Shown: one piece after another, positions 9,283 through 18,027 of the stretch
How the letters are laid out: every line of letters starts with the position of its first letter
Numbering within the stretch: the first letter of the stretch is position 1
Assembly (NCBI GenBank): GCA_009773805.1
Contig: WTXA01000003.1
Coordinates: 1 to 52,865, forward strand
DNA: 52,865 nt
Reading direction: 5' to 3'
Source of the DNA: Fusobacteriota bacterium
GTDB lineage: Bacteria; Bacillota; TC1
Notes under the pieces: model-generated
The model's input: the letters and a program-made list of their open reading frames with translations, nothing else
Database searches by the model: none
Told to the model about the DNA's origin: nothing
Made by a program: the position numbers and the translations under genes

Positions 9283-10560
9283 ATGTTGGAAACTGTTGTA
9301 AATGCTTTGAAAGTAAAAGAAATCAGAAGTAAGATTATCTTTACTTTATTGATACTTTTACTTGTTCGTTTCGGATCATACATACCAGTACCAGGAGTAA
9401 ACCCTGAAATATTAAGCAAAGTATTCAGTAACAATGGAATACTAAGCATTATAGATACATTTTCAGGTGGATCATTAAGCAGATTTACAATATTTGCTTT
9501 ATCTATTACTCCTTACATCAATGCTTCTATCATCATGACATTATTGACAGCAGCATTTGAAAAATTAAAAGAAATTTCCAAGGATGACCAAAACAAGATA
9601 AAACAATGGACTAGATACATGACCGTAATGTTAGCTTTAGTACAAGCTGTAGGTATTACAATTTTTATTAATTCCTACAACGCTTTCCTTGTTCCTTCTG
9701 CTTATACTTGGATTGTTAGTATCGCCACTTTGACAGCAGGAACAATGTTGTTGATGTGGTTAGGCGAACAAATAAATGAAAGAGGAATTGGAAATGGAAT
9801 ATCCTTGATAATCTTCATTGGTATTATAGCGAAGATTCCATCAAGTATTAGTACTGTGCTAGGAACTTTTGTGGGTACAGGAGATGTATTCTATAAGGAC
9901 TTGCAATTCTATTTATCTATTCTATTACCTATTACATTATTGCTAGCTGTTGTCGGAATAATTATCGTTACACAAGGTGAACGTAAAGTGCCAATACATT
10001 ATGCAAAAAAAGTAGTCGGTAGAAAAATTTATGGTGGACAAAGTAGTTTCATTCCAATGAAACTAAACCAAGCTGGAGTAATTCCAATTATCTTTGCTTC
10101 ATCAATTTTAGTACTTCCAGGAACAATAATATCAATGTTTTTTAGTGGTAGTAACGTTGCAACCTTCTTTCAGAAATGGTTAGGCGTCAACACTCCAATC
10201 TACACATTGTTTTATATCCTATTTATTATAGCCTTTACATTCTTCTATTCAATTATCGCTTTTAACATCAATGATGTAGCAGACAACTTGAAGAAAAATG
10301 GAGGTTTTATTCCAGGAATTAGACCGGGTAAACCTACAGCGGAAGCTTTTGGAAAGATATTAAACAGAATTACTCTGTTCGGTGCCTTCTTCTTAGCTCT
10401 TGTTGCAGTAATACCCAATATCCTAGGAGGCTTGGTCGGTGGAGCTTCTCTGCAATTTGGAGGAACAAGTTTATTGATTGCAGTTGGAGTTGCTTTGGAC
10501 ACTATGAAACAAATGGAGTCACAATTACTGATCAGACACTATCAAGGATTCATGAAATAA
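9283..10560 (+). CDS. secY: Protein translocase channel subunit SecY
   Basis: SecY forms the protein-conducting channel of the cytoplasmic membrane and works with SecA (encoded here at 25939). The 425-residue product has the expected ten hydrophobic segments, the plug-region sequence FSGGSLSRFTIFALSITPYI, the cytosolic loop GERKVPIHYAKKVVGRKIYGG and the ending MKQMESQLLIRHYQGFMK. Its TAA overlaps the adk ATG (TAATG at 10558-10562), so secY and adk are translationally coupled. Confidence 0.98.
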   Translation: MLETVVNALKVKEIRSKIIFTLLILLLVRFGSYIPVPGVNPEILSKVFSNNGILSIIDTFSGGSLSRFTIFALSITPYINASIIMTLLTAAFEKLKEISKDDQNKIKQWTRYMTVMLALVQAVGITIFINSYNAFLVPSAYTWIVSIATLTAGTMLLMWLGEQINERGIGNGISLIIFIGIIAKIPSSISTVLGTFVGTGDVFYKDLQFYLSILLPITLLLAVVGIIIVTQGERKVPIHYAKKVVGRKIYGGQSSFIPMKLNQAGVIPIIFASSILVLPGTIISMFFSGSNVATFFQKWLGVNTPIYTLFYILFIIAFTFFYSIIAFNINDVADNLKKNGGFIPGIRPGKPTAEAFGKILNRITLFGAFFLALVAVIPNILGGLVGGASLQFGGTSLLIAVGVALDTMKQMESQLLIRHYQGFMK

Positions 10561-11204
10561 TGTTCCTTTTAATTATGGGACCTCCTGGCTCAGGAAAAGG
10601 AACTCAGGCTAAAATATTAGCTAGAGAGTTCCAAATACCACATATTTCTTCTGGAGATATTTTCAGACAAGCCATGGAGATCAATGATGAATTAGGTGAC
10701 GAGCTGCAGCTAGCAATTAATAAAGGTCAGCTGGTACCAGATGATTTAACAAATAGAATTGTTGCGAGAAGACTAAGAAAAGACGATTGCAAAAAAGGTT
10801 TCATTCTTGATGGTTATCCAAGAACAATAGGGCAAGGCGATGCTTTGGAGATATTGTTGGATAGTTTAGGGTGCAAGCTCGAAAAAGTAATCAATCTAGA
10901 TGTCGACTCAAATGTTATTATCGGCAGACTGAGTAAAAGACTGTTATGTAAGAACTGCGGTGCTTCTTTTAACCTTATAACTAATCCTCCAAAGAATAAG
11001 GGCGTGTGTGATTACTGTAATTGCACATTAAGTGTTAGAGAAGATGACAACGACAAGACAGTAGTTAATAGACTTAAAATATATGAAGAAAAAACAAAAC
11101 CCTTAATTAAATATTACGATGATAAGAAACTATTGTGTAATATAAAAGGTGATGTTGAAGTAACAGAAGCAACCAAAGCTATATTAGCTTGTTTGAAGGG
11201 GTAA
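10560..11204 (+). CDS. adk: Adenylate kinase, zinc-lid type
   Basis: Catalyses AMP + ATP to 2 ADP. The P-loop GPPGSGKGTQ is at residues 7-16, followed by the AMP-binding HISSGDIFRQ and the DGYPRT block. The long lid contains CKNC and CDYC, a Cys4 zinc site as in many Gram-positive adenylate kinases, and the RxxDN segment VREDDNDKTVVNRL. The 214-residue length is normal. It shares a TAATG junction with secY. Confidence 0.97.
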   Translation: MFLLIMGPPGSGKGTQAKILAREFQIPHISSGDIFRQAMEINDELGDELQLAINKGQLVPDDLTNRIVARRLRKDDCKKGFILDGYPRTIGQGDALEILLDSLGCKLEKVINLDVDSNVIIGRLSKRLLCKNCGASFNLITNPPKNKGVCDYCNCTLSVREDDNDKTVVNRLKIYEEKTKPLIKYYDDKKLLCNIKGDVEVTEATKAILACLKG

Positions 11205-11209
11205 TTATA

Positions 11210-11968
11210 TTGATAACAATTAAGAATTCCGAAAGCATTTTAAAAATGAAAGAAGCAGGCAAAATAGTGGGTTTGGTTCATGATAAATTAAAGGGACTTA
11301 TTGAACCTGGTATCTCCCTAATAGAACTTGATAATCAAGCTGAGCAACTAATCAGAAAGTTAGGCGCCACGCCAAGCTTTAAAGGTTACGGAGGTTTCCC
11401 GCGTACAATATGTGCCTCGGTTGATGAACAAGTTATTCACGGCATTCCAAACAAAAGAAAGCTAAGGGAGGGAGAGATAGTCAGCATTGATGTTGGTGCA
11501 TACTATCTTGGATATCATGGAGATGCAGCTTTTACCGCGGCAGTTGGAACCATTTCAGAAGAGAAAGCAAGGTTGATTGAAATCACCGAGAAAAGCTTTT
11601 TTGAAGGTTTTAAAATGGCAAAAGCAGGAAATCGTTTAGGTGATATTTCTCATAGCATTGAAAAAGTAGTTCTTGAGGCAGGTTTTTTTATAGTAAGAGA
11701 ATTTGTTGGTCATGGGATTGGAGCTGAGCTTCATGAAGATCCAGCAATTCCAAACTATGGACCTCCTGGAAGAGGACCACTACTTGAACCTGGTATGACC
11801 TTAGCTATAGAGCCTATGGTTAACATGGGTACTGAGTCAATTATCATCCTTGATGATGGATGGACAGTAGTAACAAAAGATAATAAACCTTCTGCACATT
11901 ATGAACATACTATACTAATAACAGAATCTGAACCGGTTATTCTAACTAAGGGTAAAGAAATTGAATAG
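11210..11968 (+). CDS. map: Type I methionyl aminopeptidase
   Basis: Removes the initiator methionine from nascent proteins. The dinuclear metal site is complete: SIDVGAYYLGYHGDAAFT holds the two aspartates, EFVGHGIGAELHEDPAIP the histidine, and LAIEPMV plus YEHTILIT the two glutamates. I chose TTG 11210 (MITIKNSESILKMKEAG, 252 residues), with GAAGGGG about eight bases upstream. An open frame to 11189 would add residues unlike the family. Its 3' end overlaps the next gene. Confidence 0.95.
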   Translation: MITIKNSESILKMKEAGKIVGLVHDKLKGLIEPGISLIELDNQAEQLIRKLGATPSFKGYGGFPRTICASVDEQVIHGIPNKRKLREGEIVSIDVGAYYLGYHGDAAFTAAVGTISEEKARLIEITEKSFFEGFKMAKAGNRLGDISHSIEKVVLEAGFFIVREFVGHGIGAELHEDPAIPNYGPPGRGPLLEPGMTLAIEPMVNMGTESIIILDDGWTVVTKDNKPSAHYEHTILITESEPVILTKGKEIE

Positions 11969-12245
11969 TACAGGCATGGTAATAAATAGTATTAAAGGTA
12001 AGAAAGTTCTTAAAATTGAAGAAAATCAGCGTTTTAACCATGTTGTGGAAGGTGTGTATAGGTTTTTAGCCAATCCTATTAAAAAAAATATCAAACATAT
12101 CGAAATAAGTGTTATAATTAAAGATGTGTTACGTGATAAGCTACAACGAGGGAAAATGCTTCAAAACAGTGAAATAGCCCGTCACATAAGGGAGTTTCAG
12201 GAAAAGAATGAAAAGGAGATGATTAAGTGTCCAAACAAGATGTAA
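11961..12245 (+). CDS. Divergent KOW-like small protein between map and infA
   Basis: Most clostridial genomes have a KOW-domain (L14e-like) RNA-binding protein between map and infA. This 94-residue product occupies that slot. Its residues [13 protein letters not shown] resemble the usual GxVVxSxxGRDxG opening, and [36 protein letters not shown] resemble the usual KPKKKKIKHL and GEKVTNxEIRKALKEF. The middle of the KOW strand region looks shortened, and the GRD motif is lost. TTG 11961 overlaps map by eight bases; ATG 11976 is a possible alternative start but would cut the motif. The assignment rests on remembered family patterns plus context, not a database search. Confidence 0.65.
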   Translation: MNSTGMVINSIKGKKVLKIEENQRFNHVVEGVYRFLANPIKKNIKHIEISVIIKDVLRDKLQRGKMLQNSEIARHIREFQEKNEKEMIKCPNKM

Positions 12246-12445
12246 TTGAAGTTGAAGGTGTTATATTAGATTCACTTCCAAACGCAATGTTTAAAGTTGA
12301 ATTGGATAATGGTCATCAAGTCTTAGCGCATATCTCTGGTAAGATTAGAGTTAATTTTATTAGAATACTGCCTGGAGACAGAGTTAAATTGGAACTGTCT
12401 CCCTATGATTTGACAAAGGGACGTATCACTTATAGGTATAAATAA
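12227..12445 (+). CDS. infA: Translation initiation factor IF-1
   Basis: IF-1 occupies the 30S A site during initiation. The 72-residue OB-fold protein reads [20 protein letters not shown], then [20 protein letters not shown] and ends [16 protein letters not shown]. The start is GTG at 12227, with AAGGAGATG upstream inside the preceding gene, overlapping it by 19 bases. Confidence 0.97.
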   Translation: MSKQDVIEVEGVILDSLPNAMFKVELDNGHQVLAHISGKIRVNFIRILPGDRVKLELSPYDLTKGRITYRYK

Positions 12446-12462
12446 GAAAAGGAGGGTTTATA

Positions 12463-12576
12463 ATGAAAGTTAGAGCATCTGTTAAGCCCATTTGTGAAAA
12501 GTGTAAAGTGATTAAGAGAAAAGGCAAAGTAATGGTAATTTGCGAAAACCTTAAACATAAGCAGGTACAAGGGTAA
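12463..12576 (+). CDS. rpmJ: 50S ribosomal protein L36 (zinc form)
   Basis: This very short gene encodes 37 residues, the standard L36 size: [20 protein letters not shown] followed by [17 protein letters not shown]. Cys11, Cys14, Cys27 and His32 form the zinc site of the C+ type. AAGGAGGG lies just upstream. L36 is one of the last proteins added to the 50S subunit. The infA-rpmJ-rpsM order is the classic one. Confidence 0.97.
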   Translation: MKVRASVKPICEKCKVIKRKGKVMVICENLKHKQVQG

Positions 12577-12596
12577 AAAATATTGGAGGTGTAAAA

Positions 12597-12965
12597 ATGG
12601 CACGTATTGCTGGTGTTGATATTCCAAAAGACAAAAGAGTTGAGGTTTCCTTAACTTACGTTTTCGGAATTGGACGTGTTACAGCTAATAAGATCTTAGC
12701 TGCTACTGGAATTAATCCAGACACAAGAGTTAAAGATCTTTCAGAAGAAGAAGTTAATAGTTTGCGTGATGAAATTGGTAAAAATGTTAACGTTGAAGGT
12801 GATTTAAGAAGAGAAGTATCACTGAATATTAAACGTTTAATCGAAATTAATTCGTATAGAGGTATCCGTCATAGAAGAGGTCTTCCTGTTCGTGGACAAA
12901 ATACTAAGAATAATGCAAGAACAAGAAAAGGCCCTAATAGAGGGGCTGTCGCTAAAAAGAAGTAA
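12597..12965 (+). CDS. rpsM: 30S ribosomal protein S13
   Basis: S13 is at the top of the 30S head and forms bridges to L5. The 122-residue product starts [20 protein letters not shown], contains [16 protein letters not shown] and the conserved C-terminal [20 protein letters not shown], ending in a basic tail. GGAGG precedes ATG 12597. Confidence 0.97.
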   Translation: MARIAGVDIPKDKRVEVSLTYVFGIGRVTANKILAATGINPDTRVKDLSEEEVNSLRDEIGKNVNVEGDLRREVSLNIKRLIEINSYRGIRHRRGLPVRGQNTKNNARTRKGPNRGAVAKKK

Positions 12966-12980
12966 AGGAGGTAATGTCTA

Positions 12981-13373
12981 ATGGCAGGTAAAACAAAGGC
13001 ACGTACTAAAAAAAGAGATAAAAGAAAAGTTGACTTTGGCGTAGCTCACATTCAGTCTACATTTAACAATACTATTGTGACTATTACCGATAAAGAAGGT
13101 AACACTATATCTTGGGCAAGTGCTGGAGCTCTTGGCTTTAAAGGTTCAAGGAAAAGCACACCTTTTGCTGCGCAAATGGCTGCTGAAAAAGCTGCTGAAG
13201 CTGCATTGGAACATGGTCTAAAAGAAGTTGATTGTTATGTTAAAGGACCTGGTTCAGGTAGAGAAACAGCTATACGTGCTCTACAAGTAGCAGGTATTGA
13301 AGTAGCGATGATTAAAGACGTTACCCCAATTCCTCATAATGGTTGCAGACCACCAAAACGTAGAAGAGTATAA
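12981..13373 (+). CDS. rpsK: 30S ribosomal protein S11
   Basis: S11 lies on the platform near the mRNA exit and E site. The 130-residue product contains [16 protein letters not shown], then [18 protein letters not shown] and the C-terminal [26 protein letters not shown] precedes ATG 12981. Confidence 0.97.
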   Translation: MAGKTKARTKKRDKRKVDFGVAHIQSTFNNTIVTITDKEGNTISWASAGALGFKGSRKSTPFAAQMAAEKAAEAALEHGLKEVDCYVKGPGSGRETAIRALQVAGIEVAMIKDVTPIPHNGCRPPKRRRV

Positions 13374-13389
13374 GGGAGGAAAATAAAAC

Positions 13390-14007
13390 ATGGCAAGATA
13401 TAATGGCCCTGTATGTCGTCTCTGTCGTAGAGAAGGCACAAAGCTATATTTAAAATCTGACCGTTGTTATTCCCCTAAATGTGCTATGGAGAAAAGACCA
13501 TTTGCACCAGGGCAACACGGACAAGGAAGAAAAAAACTATCTGAATACGGAGTTCAGTTAAGAGCTAAACAATCTGTAAGAAGAATTTATGGCGTTTTAG
13601 AAAGACCATTTAGAAACTACTTTAAAGAAGCTGATCGCTTAAAAGGCATTACAGGTGAAAACTTGTTAGTTCTTTTAGAAAGACGTCTAGACAATGTAGT
13701 TTACAGACTAGGCCTTGCTTCATCAAGAGCAGAAGCTAGACAACTAGTTCGTCACGGTCACTTTAGATTAAATGGACATAAAATGAATATACCTTCATAC
13801 CTAGTATTGGTAGGAGATGAAATTGCTGTAAGAGATAAAAGTAAAGAAAGTGTTAAATTTAAAGATTTAAGTGAAAACACTTCTATACCAGAATGGTTAT
13901 CTTCAAATATCAAGGAATTATCCGGAAGAGTTGAAGGAATGCCAAGCAGAGAAAACATAACAATTCCTGTAGATGAACAGCTAATCGTAGAACTATATTC
14001 TAGATAA
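13390..14007 (+). CDS. rpsD: 30S ribosomal protein S4 (zinc form)
   Basis: S4 nucleates 30S assembly and often represses the alpha operon. The 205-residue product has an N-terminal zinc site with CRLC at residues 9-12 and further cysteines at 26 and 31, then the S4 RNA-binding domain [20 protein letters not shown] and [27 protein letters not shown] precedes ATG 13390. It lies inside the ribosomal cluster, between rpsK and rpoA. Confidence 0.97.
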   Translation: MARYNGPVCRLCRREGTKLYLKSDRCYSPKCAMEKRPFAPGQHGQGRKKLSEYGVQLRAKQSVRRIYGVLERPFRNYFKEADRLKGITGENLLVLLERRLDNVVYRLGLASSRAEARQLVRHGHFRLNGHKMNIPSYLVLVGDEIAVRDKSKESVKFKDLSENTSIPEWLSSNIKELSGRVEGMPSRENITIPVDEQLIVELYSR

Positions 14008-14034
14008 TAAAGCTAAAAGATAGGAGTAAATAAT

Positions 14035-14985
14035 ATGTTAGAAATTGAGAAAGCACAAGTTTCAATTCTTGAAACTGATGGCAAGGGAACTTATAGTAAA
14101 ATAGCATTAGAACCTCTAGAAAGAGGCTTTGGCATAACTATAGGCAACGCATTAAGAAGAACATTATTATCTTCATTACCTGGAATGGCTGTAACAACCA
14201 TCCGTATTGAAGGTGTTCAGCATGAATTTGCTGCAATACCAGGAGTAATGGAGGATACTACAGACTTAATTTTAGCTATTAAGTCCTTAAGATTGAAAAG
14301 CAATTCTAAGGAAAACAAAGTTCTGCGAATTGAAAAAGAAGGAGAAGGTGTTATTACAGCTGCTGATATCATTCATGATAGTGAAGTGGAAATTCTAAAT
14401 CCAGACTTACATATTGCTAACTTAAGCAAAGACGGAAGACTGTATATGGAAATCAATGCCAAACTAGATAGAGGATATAAGAACGCTGAAAGTAACAAAT
14501 ATGAAGGAATGGCTATTGGTGAAATACCTGTAGACTCCCTGTTTTCTCCTGTTATCAAGGTGAATTACGATGTTAAAGATAAAAGAGTTGGCAAGGAAGC
14601 AGACCATGATTATCTTCTTTTAGAAGTATGGACTAATGGTAGTCTTACTCCTGAAGAAGCAATTACTGGTGCAGCTAGACTTGTGAACAATCATATCAAT
14701 TACTTTACTAACTTAAGTGATAGTGGTATCATCGATGTTCCAATAACTGAAACAGAAGGTGAGAAAAAAGACCAACTTCTAGAAAAACCATTAGAAGAAC
14801 TAGACTTATCAGTCAGACCATATAACTGTTTGAAAAGAGCAGGTATCAATGCTGTTGGAGATTTAGTGAATCTAACTGAATTAGAAGTAATGCGTGTTCG
14901 TAATCTAGGAAAAAAATCATTAGATGAAATTCATGCAAAAGTAATTGAATTAGGACTTAAATTTAGAAATGAAGATGAAGATTAA
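14035..14985 (+). CDS. rpoA: DNA-directed RNA polymerase alpha subunit
   Basis: Alpha dimerises to start RNA polymerase assembly and contacts UP elements and activators. The 316-residue product has the assembly domain with EPLERGFGITIGNALRRTLL and GVQHEFAAIPGVMEDTTD. The linker around residues 225-245 leads to a C-terminal domain with LDLSVRPYNCLKRAGINAVG and RNLGKKSLDEIHAKV. The ribosome site is weak-to-moderate (TAGGAG). Confidence 0.98.
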   Translation: MLEIEKAQVSILETDGKGTYSKIALEPLERGFGITIGNALRRTLLSSLPGMAVTTIRIEGVQHEFAAIPGVMEDTTDLILAIKSLRLKSNSKENKVLRIEKEGEGVITAADIIHDSEVEILNPDLHIANLSKDGRLYMEINAKLDRGYKNAESNKYEGMAIGEIPVDSLFSPVIKVNYDVKDKRVGKEADHDYLLLEVWTNGSLTPEEAITGAARLVNNHINYFTNLSDSGIIDVPITETEGEKKDQLLEKPLEELDLSVRPYNCLKRAGINAVGDLVNLTELEVMRVRNLGKKSLDEIHAKVIELGLKFRNEDED

Positions 14986-15004
14986 TTAAGAAGGAGGAAA
15001 TATA

Positions 15005-15355
15005 ATGGGTTATCGTAGACTTGGAGTTCGTTCAAGCCATAGAAAATCAATGCTAAGAAATATGACTACTTCACTATTGTTAAGTGGCAAAATAGAAACT
15101 ACTGAAACAAGAGCAAAAGAAGTTAAAAGAATAGCAGAAAAAATGATTACTCTAGGTAAAAGAGGAAAGTCAGACCTCCATGCTGTGCGTCAAGCTTTAG
15201 CCTACCTTACTAGTGAAGATGTAGTAATTAAAAAGGTATTTGGTGAATATGCAGAAAGATATGCAACAAGAAAAGGTGGTTACACTAGAATAATCAAAAC
15301 AAGATGTCGTAGAGGTGATGCTTCACCAATGGCAATACTTGAACTTGTAGAGTAA
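15005..15355 (+). CDS. rplQ: 50S ribosomal protein L17
   Basis: L17 is a 50S surface protein near the exit tunnel. The 116-residue product starts [20 protein letters not shown] and ends [21 protein letters not shown] plus a short tail, the usual family limits. AAGGAGG precedes ATG 15005. It closes the S10-spc-alpha cluster and is followed by a terminator. Confidence 0.97.
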   Translation: MGYRRLGVRSSHRKSMLRNMTTSLLLSGKIETTETRAKEVKRIAEKMITLGKRGKSDLHAVRQALAYLTSEDVVIKKVFGEYAERYATRKGGYTRIIKTRCRRGDASPMAILELVE

Positions 15356-15373
15356 CATAGATTAAACAAGAAG

Positions 15374-15403
15374 ACTCATTAGATACATCTAATGAGTTTT
15401 TTT
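15374..15403 (+). terminator. Intrinsic terminator of the ribosomal protein cluster
   Basis: ACTCATTAGAT (15374-15384) can pair with ATCTAATGAGT (15387-15397); the innermost bases open into the loop. The hairpin runs directly into seven T residues (15397-15403). It stands 18 bases after the rplQ stop and should end transcription of the cluster. Confidence 0.85.
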
Positions 15404-15404
15404 A

Positions 15405-15413
15405 TGGTATAAT
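15405..15413 (+). promoter_or_regulatory. Candidate extended -10 promoter for the ECF genes
   Basis: TGGTATAAT combines an extended -10 (TGn) with a perfect TATAAT right after the terminator. The -35 region at 17 bases upstream (15385-15390) is poor, which an extended -10 can tolerate. Transcription would start near 15420, about 25 bases before ecfA1. Confidence 0.45.
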
Positions 15414-15443
15414 TACAAGAGGTAGAAACAAGGGAGAGGAATT

Positions 15444-16274
15444 ATGATTAAAATTATTGACTTAGATCACGAATATAGAAAAGATAATAACACTTCAATA
15501 AAGACCTTGAACAAAGTTAATATTGAAATTAAAAAAGGTGAATTCGTCTCAATTATCGGTCATAATGGCTCTGGTAAATCTACCTTAGCAAAACATCTTA
15601 ATGGTTTGATTATACCTCAAAAAGGTGAAGTTCTTATAGATGATATTAAGGTATCGGAAGACCATAATATTTGGGAAATAAGAAGAAAAGTAGGTATGGT
15701 TTTTCAAAACCCAGATAATCAGTTTGTAGGCGGAACAATTGAAGAAGATATGGCCTTTGGTCTAGAGAATATAGGATTCCCATCAAAAGACATGATGGGG
15801 CGAATTGAATATGCAGCTAATAAAGTAGGAATGGGTAATTTTTTGAAAAGACCACCTCATAAACTTTCAGGTGGGCAAAAACAAAGAAGTGCAATTGGCT
15901 CGGTATTAGCAATGGAACCTGACTATTTAGTTTTAGATGAACCAACCTCAATGTTAGATCCTAAAGGTAGAAAAGAAGTAATAGAAGTCTTAAGAGAGCT
16001 TAACAAAAAAGATAAAATGACTATCATCCTTATAACTCACTTTATGGATGAAGTTGTCTATAGTGATAAAGTAATTGTTATGGATATGGGGAATATAGTA
16101 CTTCAAGGTACACCTAAGGAAGTATTTCATAATAAAGAAATGCTTGCACAAATAAATCTAGAATTGCCTAAAGCAGCAATTTTACAAGAGCTATTAAAGG
16201 CAAAAGGTATTAACTTCAAGGATGAAGTATTAACAAAAGAGGATTTGGTAGAAGAAATATGGCAGTTATTTTAG
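15444..16274 (+). CDS. ecfA1: ECF transporter ATPase EcfA1
   Basis: One of two ATPases of the energy-coupling-factor module that drives vitamin and trace-metal uptake with exchangeable substrate-binding S components. The 276-residue product has Walker A GHNGSGKST (about residues 38-46), the Q-loop FQNPDNQFVGGTIEED, signature LSGGQKQR and Walker B YLVLDEPTSMLDP. The 3' end overlaps ecfA2 by 16 bases. The position right after rplQ is the usual Firmicutes arrangement. The transported substrate cannot be told from this gene. Confidence 0.95.
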   Translation: MIKIIDLDHEYRKDNNTSIKTLNKVNIEIKKGEFVSIIGHNGSGKSTLAKHLNGLIIPQKGEVLIDDIKVSEDHNIWEIRRKVGMVFQNPDNQFVGGTIEEDMAFGLENIGFPSKDMMGRIEYAANKVGMGNFLKRPPHKLSGGQKQRSAIGSVLAMEPDYLVLDEPTSMLDPKGRKEVIEVLRELNKKDKMTIILITHFMDEVVYSDKVIVMDMGNIVLQGTPKEVFHNKEMLAQINLELPKAAILQELLKAKGINFKDEVLTKEDLVEEIWQLF

Positions 16275-17125
16275 AAAATGTCTATTATAAATATGATGTA
16301 GATGATAACACTAGTGAAGAATATGGCATATTCAACATTTCCATGAAGGTTGAACAAGGAACCACTGTAGGTATTATTGGTAAGACAGGTTCTGGGAAAT
16401 CAACCTTGATGCAACATTTGAATGCATTGTATCTTCCTCAAAAAGGTAAATTAATTGTTGGTGATTTTGTTATAGATAAGAAATCCAAGGATTTAAAAAA
16501 TTTAAGAAAAAAAGTTGGCATGGTATTTCAATATCCTGAAGATCAACTTTTTGAAGAAACCATATATAATGATTTAGCATTTGGACCTAAAAACTTAGGC
16601 TTATCAGGTGATGAACTAAATAGTGCCATTAAAGGTGCTATGGAAGATATGGAACTTGATTTTGAAGCTATGAAGGATAGATCACCTTATGAATTATCAG
16701 GTGGACAAAAAAGGAAAGTTGCAATAGCATCAGTATTAGCCATGAATCCTGAAATACTTGTTCTTGATGAACCAACAGCAGGACTCGATCCTAAAAGCAA
16801 AAATGACTTATTGAATTTACTAATCAGTATAAAAAACAAGAGAAATCTAACAGTGTTTTTTGTTTCTCATAATATGGATGATGTATTTTGGTTGACAGAA
16901 TATGTTTATGTTATGTGTGATGGTAGAATTGTCTTAGAGGGAGAAGTTAATGAGGTATTCAAGGAAAATCAAACTTTGAAAGATTTAGACCTTGGAGTAC
17001 CATTTAGCGTGGAAGTCCTTGAACATCTTAAAAATAGAGGTATTTATGAAGGACCTCTTCATCCAATGCGTTTAGAATCTTTAGCTGCATTAATAGCTGA
17101 TATATTAAGAGGTAAAAATGATTAA
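16259..17125 (+). CDS. ecfA2: ECF transporter ATPase EcfA2
   Basis: The second ECF ATPase, expected to heterodimerise with EcfA1. Of its 288 residues, Walker A is GKTGSGKST, the Q-loop FQYPEDQLFEETIYNDLAFG, the signature LSGGQKRKVAIASV and Walker B ILVLDEPTAGLDP. The C-terminal extension (GIYEGPLHPM and after) is typical of CbiO-type subunits. It overlaps ecfA1 upstream and ecfT downstream by eight bases, so the three are translationally coupled. Confidence 0.95.
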   Translation: MAVILENVYYKYDVDDNTSEEYGIFNISMKVEQGTTVGIIGKTGSGKSTLMQHLNALYLPQKGKLIVGDFVIDKKSKDLKNLRKKVGMVFQYPEDQLFEETIYNDLAFGPKNLGLSGDELNSAIKGAMEDMELDFEAMKDRSPYELSGGQKRKVAIASVLAMNPEILVLDEPTAGLDPKSKNDLLNLLISIKNKRNLTVFFVSHNMDDVFWLTEYVYVMCDGRIVLEGEVNEVFKENQTLKDLDLGVPFSVEVLEHLKNRGIYEGPLHPMRLESLAALIADILRGKND

Positions 17126-17918
17126 AGATATAACTATTGGACAATATATATATAAAGATTCCTTTGTGCATAAATTGGATCCTAGAACTAAGATTCTTAT
17201 ATCCATGTTCTTTATGTTTGGAATTTTTTTGATAAATAATATAACTGAATATGTTTATGTATTATTACTTACTGCAATGACAATATATATGTCTCAAATA
17301 CCATTGATGAAAATTATTAAAGGTTTAAAACCTATACTACCATTAATGATCTTAACTGTAATTATGAATGCATTTTTCACAAGTGGAACAACTCTTTTTA
17401 GTTGGGCCTTTATTAGGATAACTAGAGAAGGCTTGTATTTAGCAGGCTTCATGGGTATAAGGATTTTCTTCCTGATTATATTTACTTCTCTTTTAACCTT
17501 AACAACATCACCTATTACTTTAACTAATGGTATAGAAGGTTTATTAACACCATTGAAGAAATTCAAGGTGCCTGCTCATGAAATTGCTATGATGATGAGT
17601 ATCGCCCTAAGATTTATCCCAACCCTAATAGATGAAACTGACAAAATAATGAAAGCACAAAAAGCTAGAGGTGCAGATTTTGAATCAGGTAATATAATTA
17701 AAAAGACAAAGTCACTAGTTCCTATTTTAATACCATTATTTATAAGTGCCTTTACTAGAGCTGATGAGCTAGCTATGGCTATGGAAGCTAGGGGTTACCG
17801 AGGTGACGAAGGTAGAACTAAATTTAAAGAGTTGAAATATAGACTAGCAGATAAAGTGATTCTATTTCTATTTGCAGTTTTATTAGTATTTTTAATCATC
17901 CGAAAAATTGCCCTCTAG
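17118..17918 (+). CDS. ecfT: ECF transporter transmembrane subunit EcfT
   Basis: EcfT is the membrane scaffold that links the two ATPases to the S component. The 266-residue product starts with the family motif YIYKDSFVHKLDPRTKIL and has about five to six hydrophobic segments. The two coupling-helix Ala-Arg-Gly motifs are at residues 183-185 (KARGAD) and 224-226 (EARGYRG). No S-component gene is adjacent, which fits a shared group II ECF module. Confidence 0.95.
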   Translation: MIKDITIGQYIYKDSFVHKLDPRTKILISMFFMFGIFLINNITEYVYVLLLTAMTIYMSQIPLMKIIKGLKPILPLMILTVIMNAFFTSGTTLFSWAFIRITREGLYLAGFMGIRIFFLIIFTSLLTLTTSPITLTNGIEGLLTPLKKFKVPAHEIAMMMSIALRFIPTLIDETDKIMKAQKARGADFESGNIIKKTKSLVPILIPLFISAFTRADELAMAMEARGYRGDEGRTKFKELKYRLADKVILFLFAVLLVFLIIRKIAL

Positions 17919-18020
17919 AATTAAATATATTAGAGGTACATATAAAGGCAAGAAAATCCTGAGAGTGGCACAGATGATAAAATTAAGGCTTTTAAGGGCA
18001 CTCACAGGAATATAAGGAGG
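17912..18020 (+). other. Intergenic region with two hairpins before the DJ-1/queH genes
   Basis: CCTCTA (17912-17917, at the ecfT stop) can pair with TAGAGG (17931-17936). A longer imperfect stem joins CCTGAGAGTGGC (17958-17969) with GGCACTCACAGG (17997-18008), with two mismatches in 12 positions and a 27-base loop. Neither hairpin is followed by a T-run, and the ribosome site AAGGAGGGG (18014-18022) lies just after the second. It could be a structured leader; I recognise no known riboswitch class in it. Confidence 0.5.
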
Positions 18021-18027
18021 GGTTTTA

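Noticed and set aside
17958-17966. CTGAGAGTG looked like the thi-box core of a TPP riboswitch.
   Set aside because: The rest of the TPP aptamer (the CTGGATAAT-type and closing blocks) is missing in the following 60 bases, and the next gene is not a thiamine gene.
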